From Pyrenophora tritici-repentis (Eukaryota; Ascomycota; Dothideomycetes; Pleosporales; Pleosporaceae), in NCBI RefSeq assembly GCF_003171515.1, contig NC_089399.1, positions 1,178,001-1,242,000 on the forward strand: a stretch of DNA of 64,000 nt, read 5' to 3'. The position numbers and the translations under genes are program-made. The notes beneath the pieces are model-generated. The model was not told where the DNA came from. It saw only the letters and a list, made by a program, of their open reading frames with translations, and made no database searches. How positions within the stretch are numbered: position 1 is the first letter of the stretch; the number at the start of each line of letters is the position of its first letter. Shown one piece after another: positions 33,382 to 46,186 of this stretch.

Positions 33382-35531
33382 TTCACGAGAGTCGTGCAAT
33401 CACAGCCCTGAACGCTCATGTTGGTATTTTCTTGTTGGTGTGTTTGCTATTGCGAACTACGCCGCAGCTTGTTCGGTCCGGTGTCCTGGAGGAGCGCGAC
33501 CTGCCCTCTCCTTCAGCCGTCCCTATATATTGCTGTCGTCGGTTTGCGGGGGATAGTCTGCTGTTAGGCGACTTTGGAACTGTGGAGGATGCGAGGCGCT
33601 AGCCATTCGTGGCCTAGATGCTGCTTCCCTCGCTCAGGGGTGGCCAGTAACGAGCGACCCCGATGAGCACCTGGGCAGTTGTTGCGCGGCCTGAATTACG
33701 TCCCTTTATGCGCTTTGCATGGGCCTAATCAACATATTTACCGTTACGTTACGATAGGACACTCCCGCCACACGGATGGGGATGCCGTCCCCAAACCACG
33801 GCCTGTTGTTAAACTTTGCCATAGACAAGCAAAGATCTCGGGAAGTCCGAAGTGCTTGCACCATCCCGGCCATCGTCATATGCAAAATGACAGGGACTTG
33901 TACAGTACGTACATACTTGTGTGTGTAATTACACTCTGTCTGTGCAGCCTTTCCTCACCGGGAATAAGCTCTACTAAATTTAGCATAGCCTGCGAACGTA
34001 AACAAGTAAAGCCAAGCTAAGGTACCGCTGAAGGTTTGGAGTGCTGCTGCCCATGAACGCTTTCCATTCTTTCCTAGAACACAACCCCTGGCTTCTAGGC
34101 ACGGCGAGATAGCGATCAAGCTTTGAAGGAGTGACTTCGTCTCAGTTCAGCTGACTTATCTAACCACATCTAGACTACGGCCGTAAGCGCCGTCATGTCC
34201 AATCTCTCAATTTGTGGGCCAATTCAGAATAGAATCGACCCGTCACGATGCATTCAAGAAGCCTTACAAATCGTGGCGCTCCTCTGTTGTTGGTCGAGAT
34301 ACTTGCTGCTCAATCACCACGTGCGCTTGTTTCGCCGGCGTGAAACATTGATATTGTTGCTGCATAGACCCTGGCCGCCTTGCAGCACGCGGCTAAGTTA
34401 CCAGGGCGTGTTGAACTAGTATCGTCATCTTCGGCAGAATTGCGCATCAAGTTTACACAACGCATGCTTGTTCACCAGCCGGCGCATTAAAATCGGTGAG
34501 AACCTATGGCTTGGCCGAGAGAAGTACTGCATCGTATGACTAACGGGTTCCTGACGGCCCTCTTGCCGATTGGTAACCCGCTGTAAGTACAGTAGTAGAG
34601 CAAGGGGTCAACCAACGGTACCCCGGACTTAGCTTTCTGCCAACCAACGCGCCACTTATTCTCAGAAAGGGTCTTGGTGTTGGAACTTGAATGACGTGTT
34701 ACGTCCTATATCCGAGGGCCGTTCTAAACGAACCACGGCGTCGGTAACTGTCAATAAGTACCATATGGCGTAGGATCGAGAACCTTGAGGTACTGCATGA
34801 AGTACCGTACTGGTACGTACCACTTACCCCGCAGGTCACAGTGCAGCAGCGACGAGACCTCGTTTGTGCTAGTGCGTCGTAAAGACAAGCGTTTGACCTG
34901 CCCTGTCACATCCTCATTACGGGTATACTGTCGGGCTTTATAGTTCGTATGTCACTGGGAATCAGCGGATAAGTCCGCGCTTTGGAGATGCGAACAGGAG
35001 GGCTGATTATGGTCCGGGAATACAGACATTGGGATCAACACAACAACAATATTGTCTGTCCCAACTCAGAAGTAGATAAGGTCAAATCTGTACTGATTCG
35101 TACACAGAAGATATGTAGTTCCCAGCATGTCACAAGATTAGCCGGCTTCCTAGTTTTTCCAGTCCGCCAATGCTTCTCCATGCGCCATCAAGCAGGGGCA
35201 TGGCATCGACATGTCCAGACCCTCCATCTCATCCAACAACAGCGCCAGGCAGCTTCCCAGAGCCTCGGCTCGCCGCAATCCAGAAGTGTACCGGTAGGCC
35301 GTGACAAATAATCCCGTCAGCTATAAGGCGTAGCTAGCTCTCCAGAGCAGCGGACTATGTATACAAAAGAGGTAAAAACCCCATAGACAAACATTAACCC
35401 ACGGCAGATGTTTATAGTGCTACGATACCCGAGATCCAGCCCAGCGTTTCTTGTTAGCCCCTCTCCCTCTTGACCTTACCACCTCCCTCTTTTCGGTCAT
35501 TGAAAAGCATGTTATCAGGCACACGCCGCCA

Positions 35532-35556
35532 TGATGATGGCTGGGCACCATCATCA
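35532..35556. repeat. short palindrome (9-bp stem, 7-nt loop)
   Basis: TGATGATGG and CCATCATCA flank CTGGGCA, a perfect hairpin-forming sequence about 700 bp upstream of separase. It has a box-C-like TGATGA but no partner box D was found, so a snoRNA is not claimed. Confidence 0.6.
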
Positions 35557-36260
35557 GGGGTTTGAATCTTAAACAGCCATCGTATTTGTGTAACTTTCAT
35601 GATTAGCTTTCATCAGTGTGATAGGATGTCAATTCGTATGCTCATTTACTCAGTGACAATCGTTGCGAATTATGACCGAACGAATCCCGCATCAAGCACA
35701 GAGAGCGAAAGAGGACGAAAGTTCGGTTCGAAACGCTGGGCTGCTGCACGTTAGTTAGACAACCAAGTCTTTTGGCCACGCCACAGTCACTGCTTGGTCA
35801 CACAAGCCACTGTAAATGCGCTCCATATACAGTACTCCATTCGCGCCTGCTTTCTAGCAATCGCAAGTTTGTCAATACCACTCTAGTGGAAACTTGGTGA
35901 GATTGTTCCGCCGTAATTGTGATATAGCGAGTTCATCTGGCAACTTGGGTGGCATCGTGCAGCAACATGTTTATTGGAAGCGAGCCAGGTATCTTGAACA
36001 AGTTTGGAACGGGTAGATAGACGAGGTTGCTGCATTCGTGGTGTAGGTAGGCGCAGTGCAGGGTCGCGTCTGCTGGCACGACCCAACGCTAACCGGATAC
36101 GGTACCGTGTTGTGGAACGGTGTTTGGCCGCGGTGTTGAGTCCTAACCCCGACAACACTGTACAACATAGCTACCAGAGCGCCCGTCTTCTTAGTAATGT
36201 ATAATCTACGGAATCTGTAAAACGCGACGCATCCGAAAATACCCCCAAAATCTTGGCAAA

Positions 36261-39200
36261 ATGGCGGCAAAGGACGAAACAGCGCGCGCGCGCATCGATA
36301 ACATCAAAGCCGACCTGCTCTCAACTTCGACATGTACCAGCGCCACGGTTGCTGCGCTCGAGGAACTACTACTGAAGAAAGAGGAGGTTACGACCCAAAA
36401 GGAGAATGTCAGGGCCAAGGTTCAGGCGACAGCTGCGGCGCGGAGGAGAGCTGGCACAGCAACGGCTGCGGCAACGGCTGAGGTTACAAAGCAAAAGTGC
36501 GGTACTCTTGCGCCGAGAGAGAGATACATACTTGCAACTGAAGTCGCCAACAAAACGCTTCAGACGCTCGCAGATGCGCTGAAGAACCCGCCTCTCACAA
36601 TTGCCTCCGCGAAATCGAAGCCTGCGACCGCCGAAGATGCGCGTAAACCTGCACGACCGCGACCCGGACACACTAAGACTTGTTCAACCTCACAGAAGCC
36701 TCTCAGGGAGCGATCCGTCTCCCAGATCAACAATTCGCCCCAGAAACGCGCGCCACGCCGTTCATCGTCATACTCTTCGTTTCTCTCCCCTGGCCCCGAT
36801 CCTGGGCTCGTGGCGATGGCCGAATGTGCAAGGACAGCGTTTGCATATCTGGGTACCCCGGAGGCACTGAAAGTCCTGGGAAAGGACTCACAGGAGCTGC
36901 AGTACGAGAATGGTGTGCTTGTGCTCATCGGGAAGCTTGTTGCACTTGGCCTGGACAACTTGGCTATCAAGGAGCTGAGGAACTTGAAGAAGAGATTGGA
37001 TCGATACCTTATTCGAGACGCTGGAAAAGAGATAGCAAGGGGTGGTCCACAATCCACTGGGACTACGGAGAAGGATAGCCTTGCATCCCTCTTGGACTTT
37101 GCGGCTATCGACTCCAAGAGCCCTGCTGTGCCACTCGTTGCAAGTTTTCAATCATACACATTGCGCATCATTGCGAAGCTACGAAGACCACGAATTGTCG
37201 AAACCACTTGGGACTACCTGAAAATGTCGAACCCTTCATCGCCCGCAAACTTGCTCTGGCACACCGCCAAGACTCCGAGCAGTCAAGCTAAAGCAGCAAG
37301 ACAACTAGAGTCCCTGGCGCAGACCGTCCTCTCTTTATGCCCCAGTATCTCCAGCGCAGACGACGCCAACACGCTACAGCCGTCCCCAGAGACTGTACTT
37401 CTTCTACAGCACTTAGCCTTCAATATCCGAAAGCAATGGTGGGGTCTTGTCAAGCATCAAGGGAACGAGGATCAAGAGCTGGCCGAACCGTTTGCCAAGT
37501 GTCTGGTCGCTTTCGCCCGCAGATCACAGCTCATTCCAAGTAAGAAGTACAAGTTAGCCGAGACCTTGTACGCTGACTTGGTAGGACTGCCAGACGACTT
37601 TGCTGCCTCGGAGAATAGTACCGCTTCGTCTGCAACCGCCAACAAGGCTTTGTCTTCACTTGCTCAAGCTGCTGGTCTATCTGATCAGGCTCTTCGATGG
37701 CTAGGCTCATCAAAGACGTCTTCGGCCTCCAACGCGTCTGCGGCTAAGCAGACCGCGCGGACGATACGGATAGCTATCATTACTCTAGAAGCATATCTGA
37801 AAGGCGACAAGAAGCCTGATCTAGAGGAGACTATCATCACTGCACTTGAGACCCTACATGGGAGTTTAGGTGGATCAACGGCAGATCTGGAAACGCTCTT
37901 TGCAGAAGTAAACTCTCTGCGTCGTACAGCGACAAGATTACTTGTAGCAAGTCTCTCGAGATCCGCCGTTGCAGAGCCCTCTGCTATTGAACGATATGCA
38001 GTACCCATAATAGCAGCAAGCGTACATTTCTCAGCGAGGTTCCTCGGCACTAGAGTTCCCGATGAAGCCGACGCAAAGACGAAAACCCGACATCGCGAAC
38101 GAATAACAGTTGCATGGAAGTGTTTGAAGAGTACGCTTGACTCTGTCATGACATGTTGCAAACAAAACATACGGACGCAGGAGGAATGGAAAGAGGTGGA
38201 TGCCGTACTACAAGAATGCTCGCACATCCTCCATCGATTCAGTGAAGAATTTGAACATGGCACATTCTCTAGCGGAGAGGGCGCTGTTCTTGTTGGCTCA
38301 TATACAGTCAAAATATCCAACGCATACTGGGCACTGTATCTACAACTACGGAAGGCGCATTGCAATCTCGAACACCTAGTTGTAGCCATGCAGCGTTCAA
38401 TCGATCTCTTAGAATCGAGATCCTCATCTGAGCAAGTGAGCGGCCTTCTTCCGATGAAACTTGAGCAATTGGGCGAAGCTTTTGAAGACATGAAACAGAG
38501 CGAGCGTTCTCGCAATGCTTATCGACGATGTCTGGACAGCCATCTTAGTGAGGATGTGTTGCAACAGCTCTCTGAAGCTGCTGCACGATCTTCTGTCAAC
38601 GCAATCTTCAGTAATGGTGAGGCGTTTAGTGTTTTGGCTAGGGTGCTGAAAGCATACCACCACTCATTCATCAAATTCGGTCTTCAGCAACAGAACGAGG
38701 TAGCTTTCTATGACAATGAAGAGCTAGACCCAGGCGCTAGAGGAGCACTCTTGGAAGTGCAAACTGGCTTTTTCCTACGGACGCTGTCCAAGAATCGACA
38801 ATGGGACTTTACTTTGAACAAGTCGATATGTATCCTCACAGAGCGACTCCAACAGCTTTATGCGCCACAAACATACCCCATTCGGCATCTAAGATTGTCC
38901 GTTACGCTTCTTCAGCTTTCTCAGCATGATCTACATGTTGTTTCTGAGCAGCTTTCTCCCTCCGATCTAGCAAATGACGACAGCGCAAGAGTGTCGGGGT
39001 CTCGGGATGAAGCCTTGAATAACCACGAAAGTCACCTGAAAGCACTTTACACCCTCAAGTCATCAATGCAGGATCAATCCCCTCCTACTTCCACCCTTCA
39101 GCAGTGTTTTGCAACGTGGGAATCCTTGGTCGATTCTGCAACTTCATGGGCTGCTCTAGACGATCGCATAGACAATACTGAGACATGGCTACAAGACCTT

Positions 39201-42200
39201 CAAGCATGCCTCGAGTTCCTAAATGCAAAAGGAGAGGAGTACCTTGCATTGCCACTCCTTCACCTTCTGGTCGCGACACTTGAGCTTCGGAAAGATTCGG
39301 ACGCCTCTGAGCTCATCACCACCGTATCTACCCTTGGTCTGCAATTTCTCCATCTTGGATACACCGGAAAAGCAGGCCTGTCTCTGGCCAAAGCTGAAGC
39401 TTTGGTTCAACGCCGAACCTGCTCTGTGGAGGCCAGACTGCAATGGCACCTGGCCTATGCAGAGTACCTTCTAGGGATTGGGAATACTGCAAAATGGTAA
39501 GTGATTCATATAGCCACGGTCATACCAGACGCTAACGCTCACGAGTTCGAACATAATGTCGAACGCTCAATCCATTGCACTCGCAGACAACCAGTTTATG
39601 AATCTAGCGAAACCCACTACGACACTCTCTGGCAGATTGCGATTCAACCGAATCGTAGCGGATGCCTCTTATGTTCAATCACTTCTCGCTACCTCTACTG
39701 GATCGTATCGACAAGCCGCTCGACATGCTAGACAATGTGTCACGCTCAATCGCCGTATTTGGGCTGCTTTGGAGTCAAGAGCCAACGCAAGAAAAATGGC
39801 TGCTGCAGATGATATGGAATCCGAAGCAGGAGCGGCGTTTGACCCGCTAAGTTCGGTGCGCAATGACAAAGGGATGCCACTGGTCATGTCTGTAACGCAC
39901 GATGCCCTCAGCGGCCCCGACTTTTGGTCTTTGGTCCCCGCCTTGTATCGGGCATTGATGCAACAATCACAGATCTTCGCCCACCAGGGACTGTTGCATG
40001 AGGCCATCTACGTCGCTGAACAAGCTGAGAAGATTGCTTCCTCTACAGGATCAGCTACACTCATGATCGACAATGCCAGCTGGCGTGCTGATTGTTGGGC
40101 CCAGAGCGGCAGACCTGACAAGGCCGAAAGCACCCTTGATACACTTAGCTTAGCTTCTTCGCGAAAGTGCCTATCAACCGCGGGATACCATTCTGCTATC
40201 GCCAGGACACACCACTGGAACAGCCGATATGGAGAAGAGATAGAATCTTACTCCCGCATGGAGCAGCTCATCACAGAACTGAGTTCCCCTTGTTACATCA
40301 GAAGTTTAGAGACTTTCTCACCTTCAGTCGACGCGCTTGCAGAGCAGATTTCATCCTTGGCGTTGCAACCTCCAGCCTCTTCCAAGGCCAGAGCGGCGGG
40401 TGCAAGAGGTCGTAAACCCGTAGTGAAAGCTGCCGCAAAAGCGGTGCCGAAGCCAGTAACCAACGCACGTACTAGGACCACTGCAGCAGCCACTGCTAAG
40501 GCTGTCCCCAAGACTACACGCCAAGCTAGGTCTCCCATAGTTCCGGAGGCGTCCAGTATTGCCGACCAATGCTCTGCGTTGCAGATTCTGCAAGCAAGCA
40601 TGAGAGATCGAGCCATACTTGCAAACATATTACACGATGACCTCACTAAGGCCTTGGATCTTCTTGGACAAGCAGAAGAGTTGCAGACTGGTTTGGGTCA
40701 AGAAGTTTCGCACATGTGGGCTACTTTCAAAGCGAGGCTTGCGCAAAGCACAAAGCAGATCGCAGAAGATTTTACCGTGAATACCTTGCCAGAGTCGACC
40801 ATTGCGTTTCCTGCTTTTGGTCTTAAAGAAAGCACACTCTCTGAAACGGCAATTTCTAAGAAAGGCACCATCGTACCAACAAAAGGCGGCCGAACCAAGA
40901 AGCGGTCGAAAGAAGACTTCATGGACACGCTTCGGGAGGCACGCGAGAGACTTGTAGAAGCGCATAGCCTTTGTGCTACTAACGGCTCCAATCACTTGTT
41001 CCGTCAGACTTCCATAGCGCTAGGTCACGTCACTGTGTTGATGTCTGCCGTGTGTGGCAGTGAGCTACCTGGCTCGCTTCACCCCCTATATGCAGCCTAC
41101 ATGAGTGGTATGTACAGGATTGAGTAATACAGCAACTGTGCTGACATTTTGCAGAAGTACCAAAGGTGAATGCGTTGAGGCTCGTGCAAGAGTCGACTGA
41201 AGGAGAAAAGGAGCAAATGTCACGGGATGAATGTCTGCAATGGCCAGTCTCGGATCCCTCTCGCTTTACCTTGGGCTCAATCTCGGACTTCCAGAAGGAC
41301 TATATTGACATCATTCCGGATACATGGACCGCTGTATCGCTCGAACTTAGTGAGGAACGCGATGAACTCTTCATTACCCGGTTTGAAAGTGGATTGTCGC
41401 CCTTCGTATTGCGCTTGCCCCTAGCTCGCCACGCTTCCCGTGAGATGGATGAGGAAGAGTTTTCTTTTGCGGATGGCAAAAGGGACTTTGATGAGATTAT
41501 TGAGCTCAGCGACTTTAGTACGCGATCCGCGAAGGACATGACCTCGAGAGAAGCAAGACAGCAGTGGTGGGCTGAACGTGAAGCCCTTGACACCAGGCTT
41601 CATGAGCTTCTCATCAACATGGAGAACATATGGCTTGGCGGCTTCAAGGGTGTCTTTTCACAATACGAAAGACAGCCAACTCTTCTTGCTCGCTTCCGGA
41701 AAGCGTTCGAAAGTATACTCAACGATCATTTGCCGTCTCGTCGGAAGAAGAGTCAACAAAAGCGACCGGTTTTGGATACACGAGTTCTGGAGTTGTTCAT
41801 TGGACTAGGCGATGCTACCAATCAGGATCTCGATTTGGACGAATCTCTAATGGATTTGATCTATTTTGTGGTCGACGTTCTTCAGTTCAACGGTGAGTGC
41901 AATGCGTACGACGAACTCGACTTTGATGCCATGGTGGTCGAAACGTACGAAGCTTTGCGCGCCTACCATAGCGCATCTCAGAAACCGGACACTGCTACTC
42001 GGCACACTATACTGATCTTGGATAACAACCTACATGCATTCCCCTGGGAGTCCCTTCCATGTCTAGAGCAGCTGTCTATCTCAAGGCTGCCTTCGCTTGC
42101 GGCCCTTCGCGAGCGACTGCTCTCCGCGCGGTCTTCGACAGCTCACCCAGACGCCGCTCCCGGTCATTACATATGCCCCGACGCAGGAGGCACAAGCATG

Positions 42201-42944
42201 CTTAATCCTTCGGGTGACTTGGCTCACACATCCAAAACAATCAAGCCCCACCTTGACGAACTCCAAGGACCTTGGAATCACATCAGAAACCGAGCGCCGT
42301 CGGAGAAAGAATTTGAGGAGGCGCTGCGGGAGAAGAATCTGGTCCTTTACTTTGGCCACGGCTGTGGAGCACAATACGTCAAATCAAAATCGGTTCGACG
42401 CCTCTACCCCGGCCCACAAGACGCAAATGGGAGAAAGCCAGGCTGTGCAACGACGCTTCTTTTCGGCTGCTCGTCTGTACATCTTACCGAAAACGGTATC
42501 TTTGAGCCTTCTGGCATGCTCGCTTCCTACCTTACTGCGGGCGCACCTGCAGTTGTCGGCATGCTCTGGGACGTTACAGACAAGGACTGCGATCGTCTCG
42601 CTGTCAGAGCAGGCGAACTATGGGGCCTCTGGCCCGAGGCACAAGAAGATGCTCTTCCGCCAAAGACGCCTGCCAAGCCAGCCGCGAAGAAGTCAAAGGG
42701 CAAAGGCCGGGTTGGTCAGTTGGTGGATGACGTCGAGGGGGTTAGAAGTTTGGGAAGTGTGAAGAAGGGGAAGAAGACGGCAAAGACGGCTGATGAGGAT
42801 GTGAGTGTTGAAGGGGAGAGCGGTAGGGGAGTTGGGTTGGACGAGGCCATAAGGGATGCAAGGAGCGCGTGTGTGTTAAGATACCTGAATGGAGCTGCAG
42901 CTGTAGTGTATGGGATCCCGGTGTATCTAGAGGGGACGATATGA
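36261..42944 (+). CDS. separase (cohesin-cleaving cysteine protease, ESP1/BimB/Cut1)
   Basis: Exons 36261-39496, 39546-41107 and 41155-42944 give 2195 residues. Separase cuts the kleisin Scc1 of cohesin at anaphase onset and is held inactive by securin. The long N-terminal part is helical and TPR-like. Around residues 1360-1410 there is a histone-H1-like basic linker (AAAKAVPKP, ATAKAVPKT). The C-terminal peptidase C50 domain has the catalytic His in YFGHGCGAQY (about His 2001) and the nucleophile in LLFGCSSVHL (about Cys 2038), then PSGMLASYLTAGAP and VVGMLWDVTDKDCD. The His-Cys spacing of 37 is longer than the 26 of human separase (His2003/Cys2029). Both introns are GT-AG with CTAAC-like branch sites and keep frame. 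Length fits fungal separases. A Lys-rich insert (PAAKKSKGKGR) lies near the C-terminus. Confidence 0.96.
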
Positions 42945-43281
42945 AGAGAGAGTTTGACAGCAATTACCAATGGAGAGGTTATGACAATAGTCGATCGGCG
43001 GACGAATTAAGGGTCCTATAGTGACAGACGCGTTAATTTGAAAAAGCATTGCACCGGCCCTTCTATGGGATCCGTGGTCAGCCAAGCCTATTGGCCGTCC
43101 TTGCGGAAAATACTCCGATAGACTGATGACAAGAGCGCACCATCCTCTGCTCGCGAGCAACACTGCTCCTTGCCCTCTTCCTCCACATGATCGAAACGCG
43201 TAGCGGCGATCGTCGGAACTCCACAAACCCACCGAAGCGAACCCTCGGAAGGCGCTTTTAGTCGTCTTCGCACCAACATCG
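42945..43281. other. intergenic region
   Basis: About 340 bases between separase and the transcription factor gene, both on the plus strand. It should hold the separase terminator and the downstream promoter. Nothing specific was seen. Confidence 0.5.
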
Positions 43282-45747
43282 ATGATCATGGCGGAACGCC
43301 CGGCTAAAGCAGGTCCGTCTCGGAAACGAGCACTCGTCAGTTGCGACCGTTGCAAGATCCGGCGAGCGCGATGTATTCGCGACAACGCAGACGTGCCATG
43401 CGCCGACTGCAAGGCAGCTGGCGTGCAATGCGAATCCAAACTGCCTCGTAAGCAACGAGTATACGGTAGTGTGGAAACCTTGAGCCTGCGCTACAGAGCT
43501 CTTGAGTCGCTAGTCAAGGGCCTGTTTCCCAATGAAAATGTTCAGGACACCGAGACACTGTTCAAGCTGGCGGCGGCAAGGAATATATCCATGCCTGCCA
43601 GTGACGACTTCACCCCAGCCGATATCTTCAACAAAAATGAGCGAGAAGCACCGACGCCGGGTGGGCAGCGACAGGAGCCTTCGCCAAACCTCCTTCGCTC
43701 AGGCATGGCTGTTACTCCTAGTCAATCTACTCAAAGCACATCTGTCGCGTCTACTACACCCAAACACCATCAACCTACCCCTGCTGTTACTGAAGCGCGA
43801 CGACCATCAGCCGACGTTCGTGCCGCCCACGGCTCCTCACACTACTTCGGCCCCTCGAGTAGTTTCCGACTCGCAACTACAATACGAAGCTTGGCAGCAC
43901 GATGGAAAGCTGCGTCTGGCGCAGACTTTCCCTGCATCCCCTTATATGGCTCTGGATCCGGCGCGTCTATCAATCGCAGCAGCACAAACGCATCCGAAGA
44001 TGACTACGCCATGCCCAGAACTAACTGGCTACCAATCCCAACTAGCAGAAGTCGCAAGAGATCCAGATCACAGGTAGAGTCCTCGAGTGATCAGTCGCTA
44101 CCACGAGACCCAGGCCCCATTGCCGAAACCATCGGTGACTTTTTACCGGAGAAACACATTGCGGATGCACTGACCGCTGCCTATTTCGACCATGTTCACA
44201 CCTACATGCCTCTTTTCAATAGAAGCGTGTTTCAGAATCGACTGGAGGAAACATATTCTCGGCACTTGCAACCCCTGGAGGACTCTAAGCAGCCGGGGTG
44301 GTTGGTGATATTGGCCTTGGTCTTCGCCTTTGGATGCCAGCAGGTTCGAGCACTTGATGCAGAGCAGACGCATGAACTTCGCCTCAAGTACCTTGTTTTC
44401 GCCAAAGGCTACTTTCGACAACTCTTGACAACAACGTGCTTGGACAACGTCCAGGCTCTCGTTCTGCACAACTTGCACCATCATAATATAGGACAAAAGA
44501 GTAGCTCATGGCTTCTCATAGGTCTTGCTGCGCGCATGGCAAGTCATGTTTCGATTTGGATCGGTGTTGCACTAACCTTTCAATCATAGTCAATTACCAT
44601 GGGCATGCATCGCGATAGTTCAAACCTAGACTTCGACCCAATCGAACGAGATATGCGCCGTCAGGTCTGGTGGACCATTTATATCTTCGAGAAGACGCTG
44701 TGTAGTATTCTGGGACGACCAACAGCAATCGACGATCGAGAGATGTCGATGCACATCCCCGAATCACCAACACTTGAGCAGACCGGCGCCACTGCCACAT
44801 TTATGAGTCTCGGCTTCGAACTTGTCCGCATGTCCTACACCATCCGACAGCATGCCTACTTTGATTATACTTCAGCCGAAGAACGCTCACCTACCCTCGC
44901 TGTCGCAAAATCTTTACTTCGCCAGTGCGACAATTTCTTTGCAAGCATACCGCCGCACATGCTAGTAGAGTACTCATCAGCCCAAGATGAAAAGCCAACA
45001 ATTCTGTTACTGCATATTTACTATTACTACACACGTTGCATCATAACACGAGACTTCCTCGTCCACAAAGTCGACAGCAATATAAGCTACATGGAAGGGA
45101 AGCCATTTCCAATCACGGAGGATTGGCAAACAACGCTCATTTTGGCGGAAGACTGCGTAGAATCGGTGCATAGAAGCCTCCAATACATTACGATTGGGAT
45201 CGATCTTGGCATCATCGGCTACTCCTGGTTGGACTTTTTCTACGTCTTCCACGCTGTTCTGATCGTATGCGCAGACTTCCTTGCGCGACCGAGGGAGCAA
45301 ATAGATTCGGCGAAGGATACCGAGCGCAAAACGACGGTGCGTATGGTGCTTGATCAGGTACGCGGCATGCACAGGCTTGCGCCTACATACAAGACCCTTA
45401 GCCAGATTGCGCTGCAGTTTGCCACTATAACCGGCGTTACGGAAGACAAGAAACCACCAATTCCAGTGGAAACGCAACAAGAGCCGCCGCTGATGGAGCC
45501 CGCAGGAGCGATGGTAGACGACTGGAGCATGGATCACCTAGTCGAGATATCAGATCTGGGGGAGGACTGGTTCACCAATGCGACAACGGACCTAGGGCTA
45601 GACTTTTTCGACTTGAGCCATTCGAACCCAGCGATGACATTCCCGCCTACAGATCCTATTTCTCATGCTGCAACTATAGGCGACCCAACAACTGATGCGG
45701 TAGATGACTGGACGGCGAGGACGCTAAGAGGGATGCACACGATTTAG
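43282..45747 (+). CDS. Zn2Cys6 (fungal-type) transcription factor
   Basis: Exons 43282-44538 and 44590-45747 give 804 residues. The N-terminal binuclear zinc cluster reads CDRCKIRRARC, then CADCKAAGVQC, with spacing C-x2-C-x6-C-x8-C-x2-C-x6-C (about residues 22-48). A linker with a short helical region (ETLSLRYRALESLVKG) follows. The fungal transcription-factor homology region lies in the middle (AYFDHVHTYMPLFNR, WLLIGLAARM, ITMGMHRDSSN, RRQVWWTIYIFEK). The C-terminus is acidic and may activate transcription. The intron 44539-44589 begins GCAAGT, not GT. No nearby GT donor was found that keeps the homologous text GLAARM..ITMGMHR intact. A second ATG at 43288 could be the real start. Target genes are unknown; the oxidoreductase next door is a possible but untested candidate. 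Confidence 0.87.
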
Positions 45748-46186
45748 ACACGAGATCACGCAACGAGTCGGTGACGACTTCATTTGTTATGACACAAAAT
45801 TGTACGATTAGGGAAAACGGAAAGTTAATCCAGAATAATGATACCGTGGACTTGTGTAATACGAACTATTGGCGAGGCAGCATTAATGCTGCCGTCATGA
45901 AGTATTCGCGAGATCAGCGACGTCATGGTCTGAGAGTGGTGTTGAATGCCACTTGGGCAGCAGCAAGCGCTTGGCGATGGCTAGTGGAAGATCGACCGAT
46001 AACCGACCTAGATCTGTCTAAACCGCTTTTGGATCTCATGACGCATTCGTTTAAAGTCTATATCGTGACGGCTGCAAACAAATAGGACCGTAGTAGCTCC
46101 TCTTCCGCAGGATGCTGCACAAGTGCTGAGATTTGCTTTCAATGCGACGCTATCGTGACACTGACCCAATTTTGCCTACCACAAAC
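45748..46186. other. intergenic region
   Basis: About 440 bases. A 104-codon frame at 45771-46085 begins with GTG, and its first ATG soon meets no recognisable domain, so it is probably 3' UTR of the transcription factor. Confidence 0.45.

Larger units (their letters stand above)
32323..36260. other. 3.9-kb gene-poor region
   Basis: The longest interval without a recognised gene, between divergent receptor (-) and separase (+) starts. ORFs are short; the best is 103 codons at 32994-33305, from an ATG, with no recognisable domain. Small palindromes occur at 33360-33381 and 35532-35556, and GTAC-rich patches near 33900 and 34780-34830. No transposase, tRNA or rRNA was recognised. It could contain a decayed repeat or a non-coding transcript. 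Confidence 0.45.

Noticed and set aside
35531..35660. Box C-like ATGATGA suggesting a snoRNA
   Set aside because: No matching box D (CTGA) at a suitable distance; the TGATGA is part of a simple palindrome.
35725..35734. GGTTCGAAAC resembling a tRNA B box
   Set aside because: No A box or cloverleaf arms could be found around it.
45771..46085. 104-codon ORF between the transcription factor and the oxidoreductase
   Set aside because: Starts with GTG, has no recognisable domain, and fits the 3' flank of the transcription factor gene.
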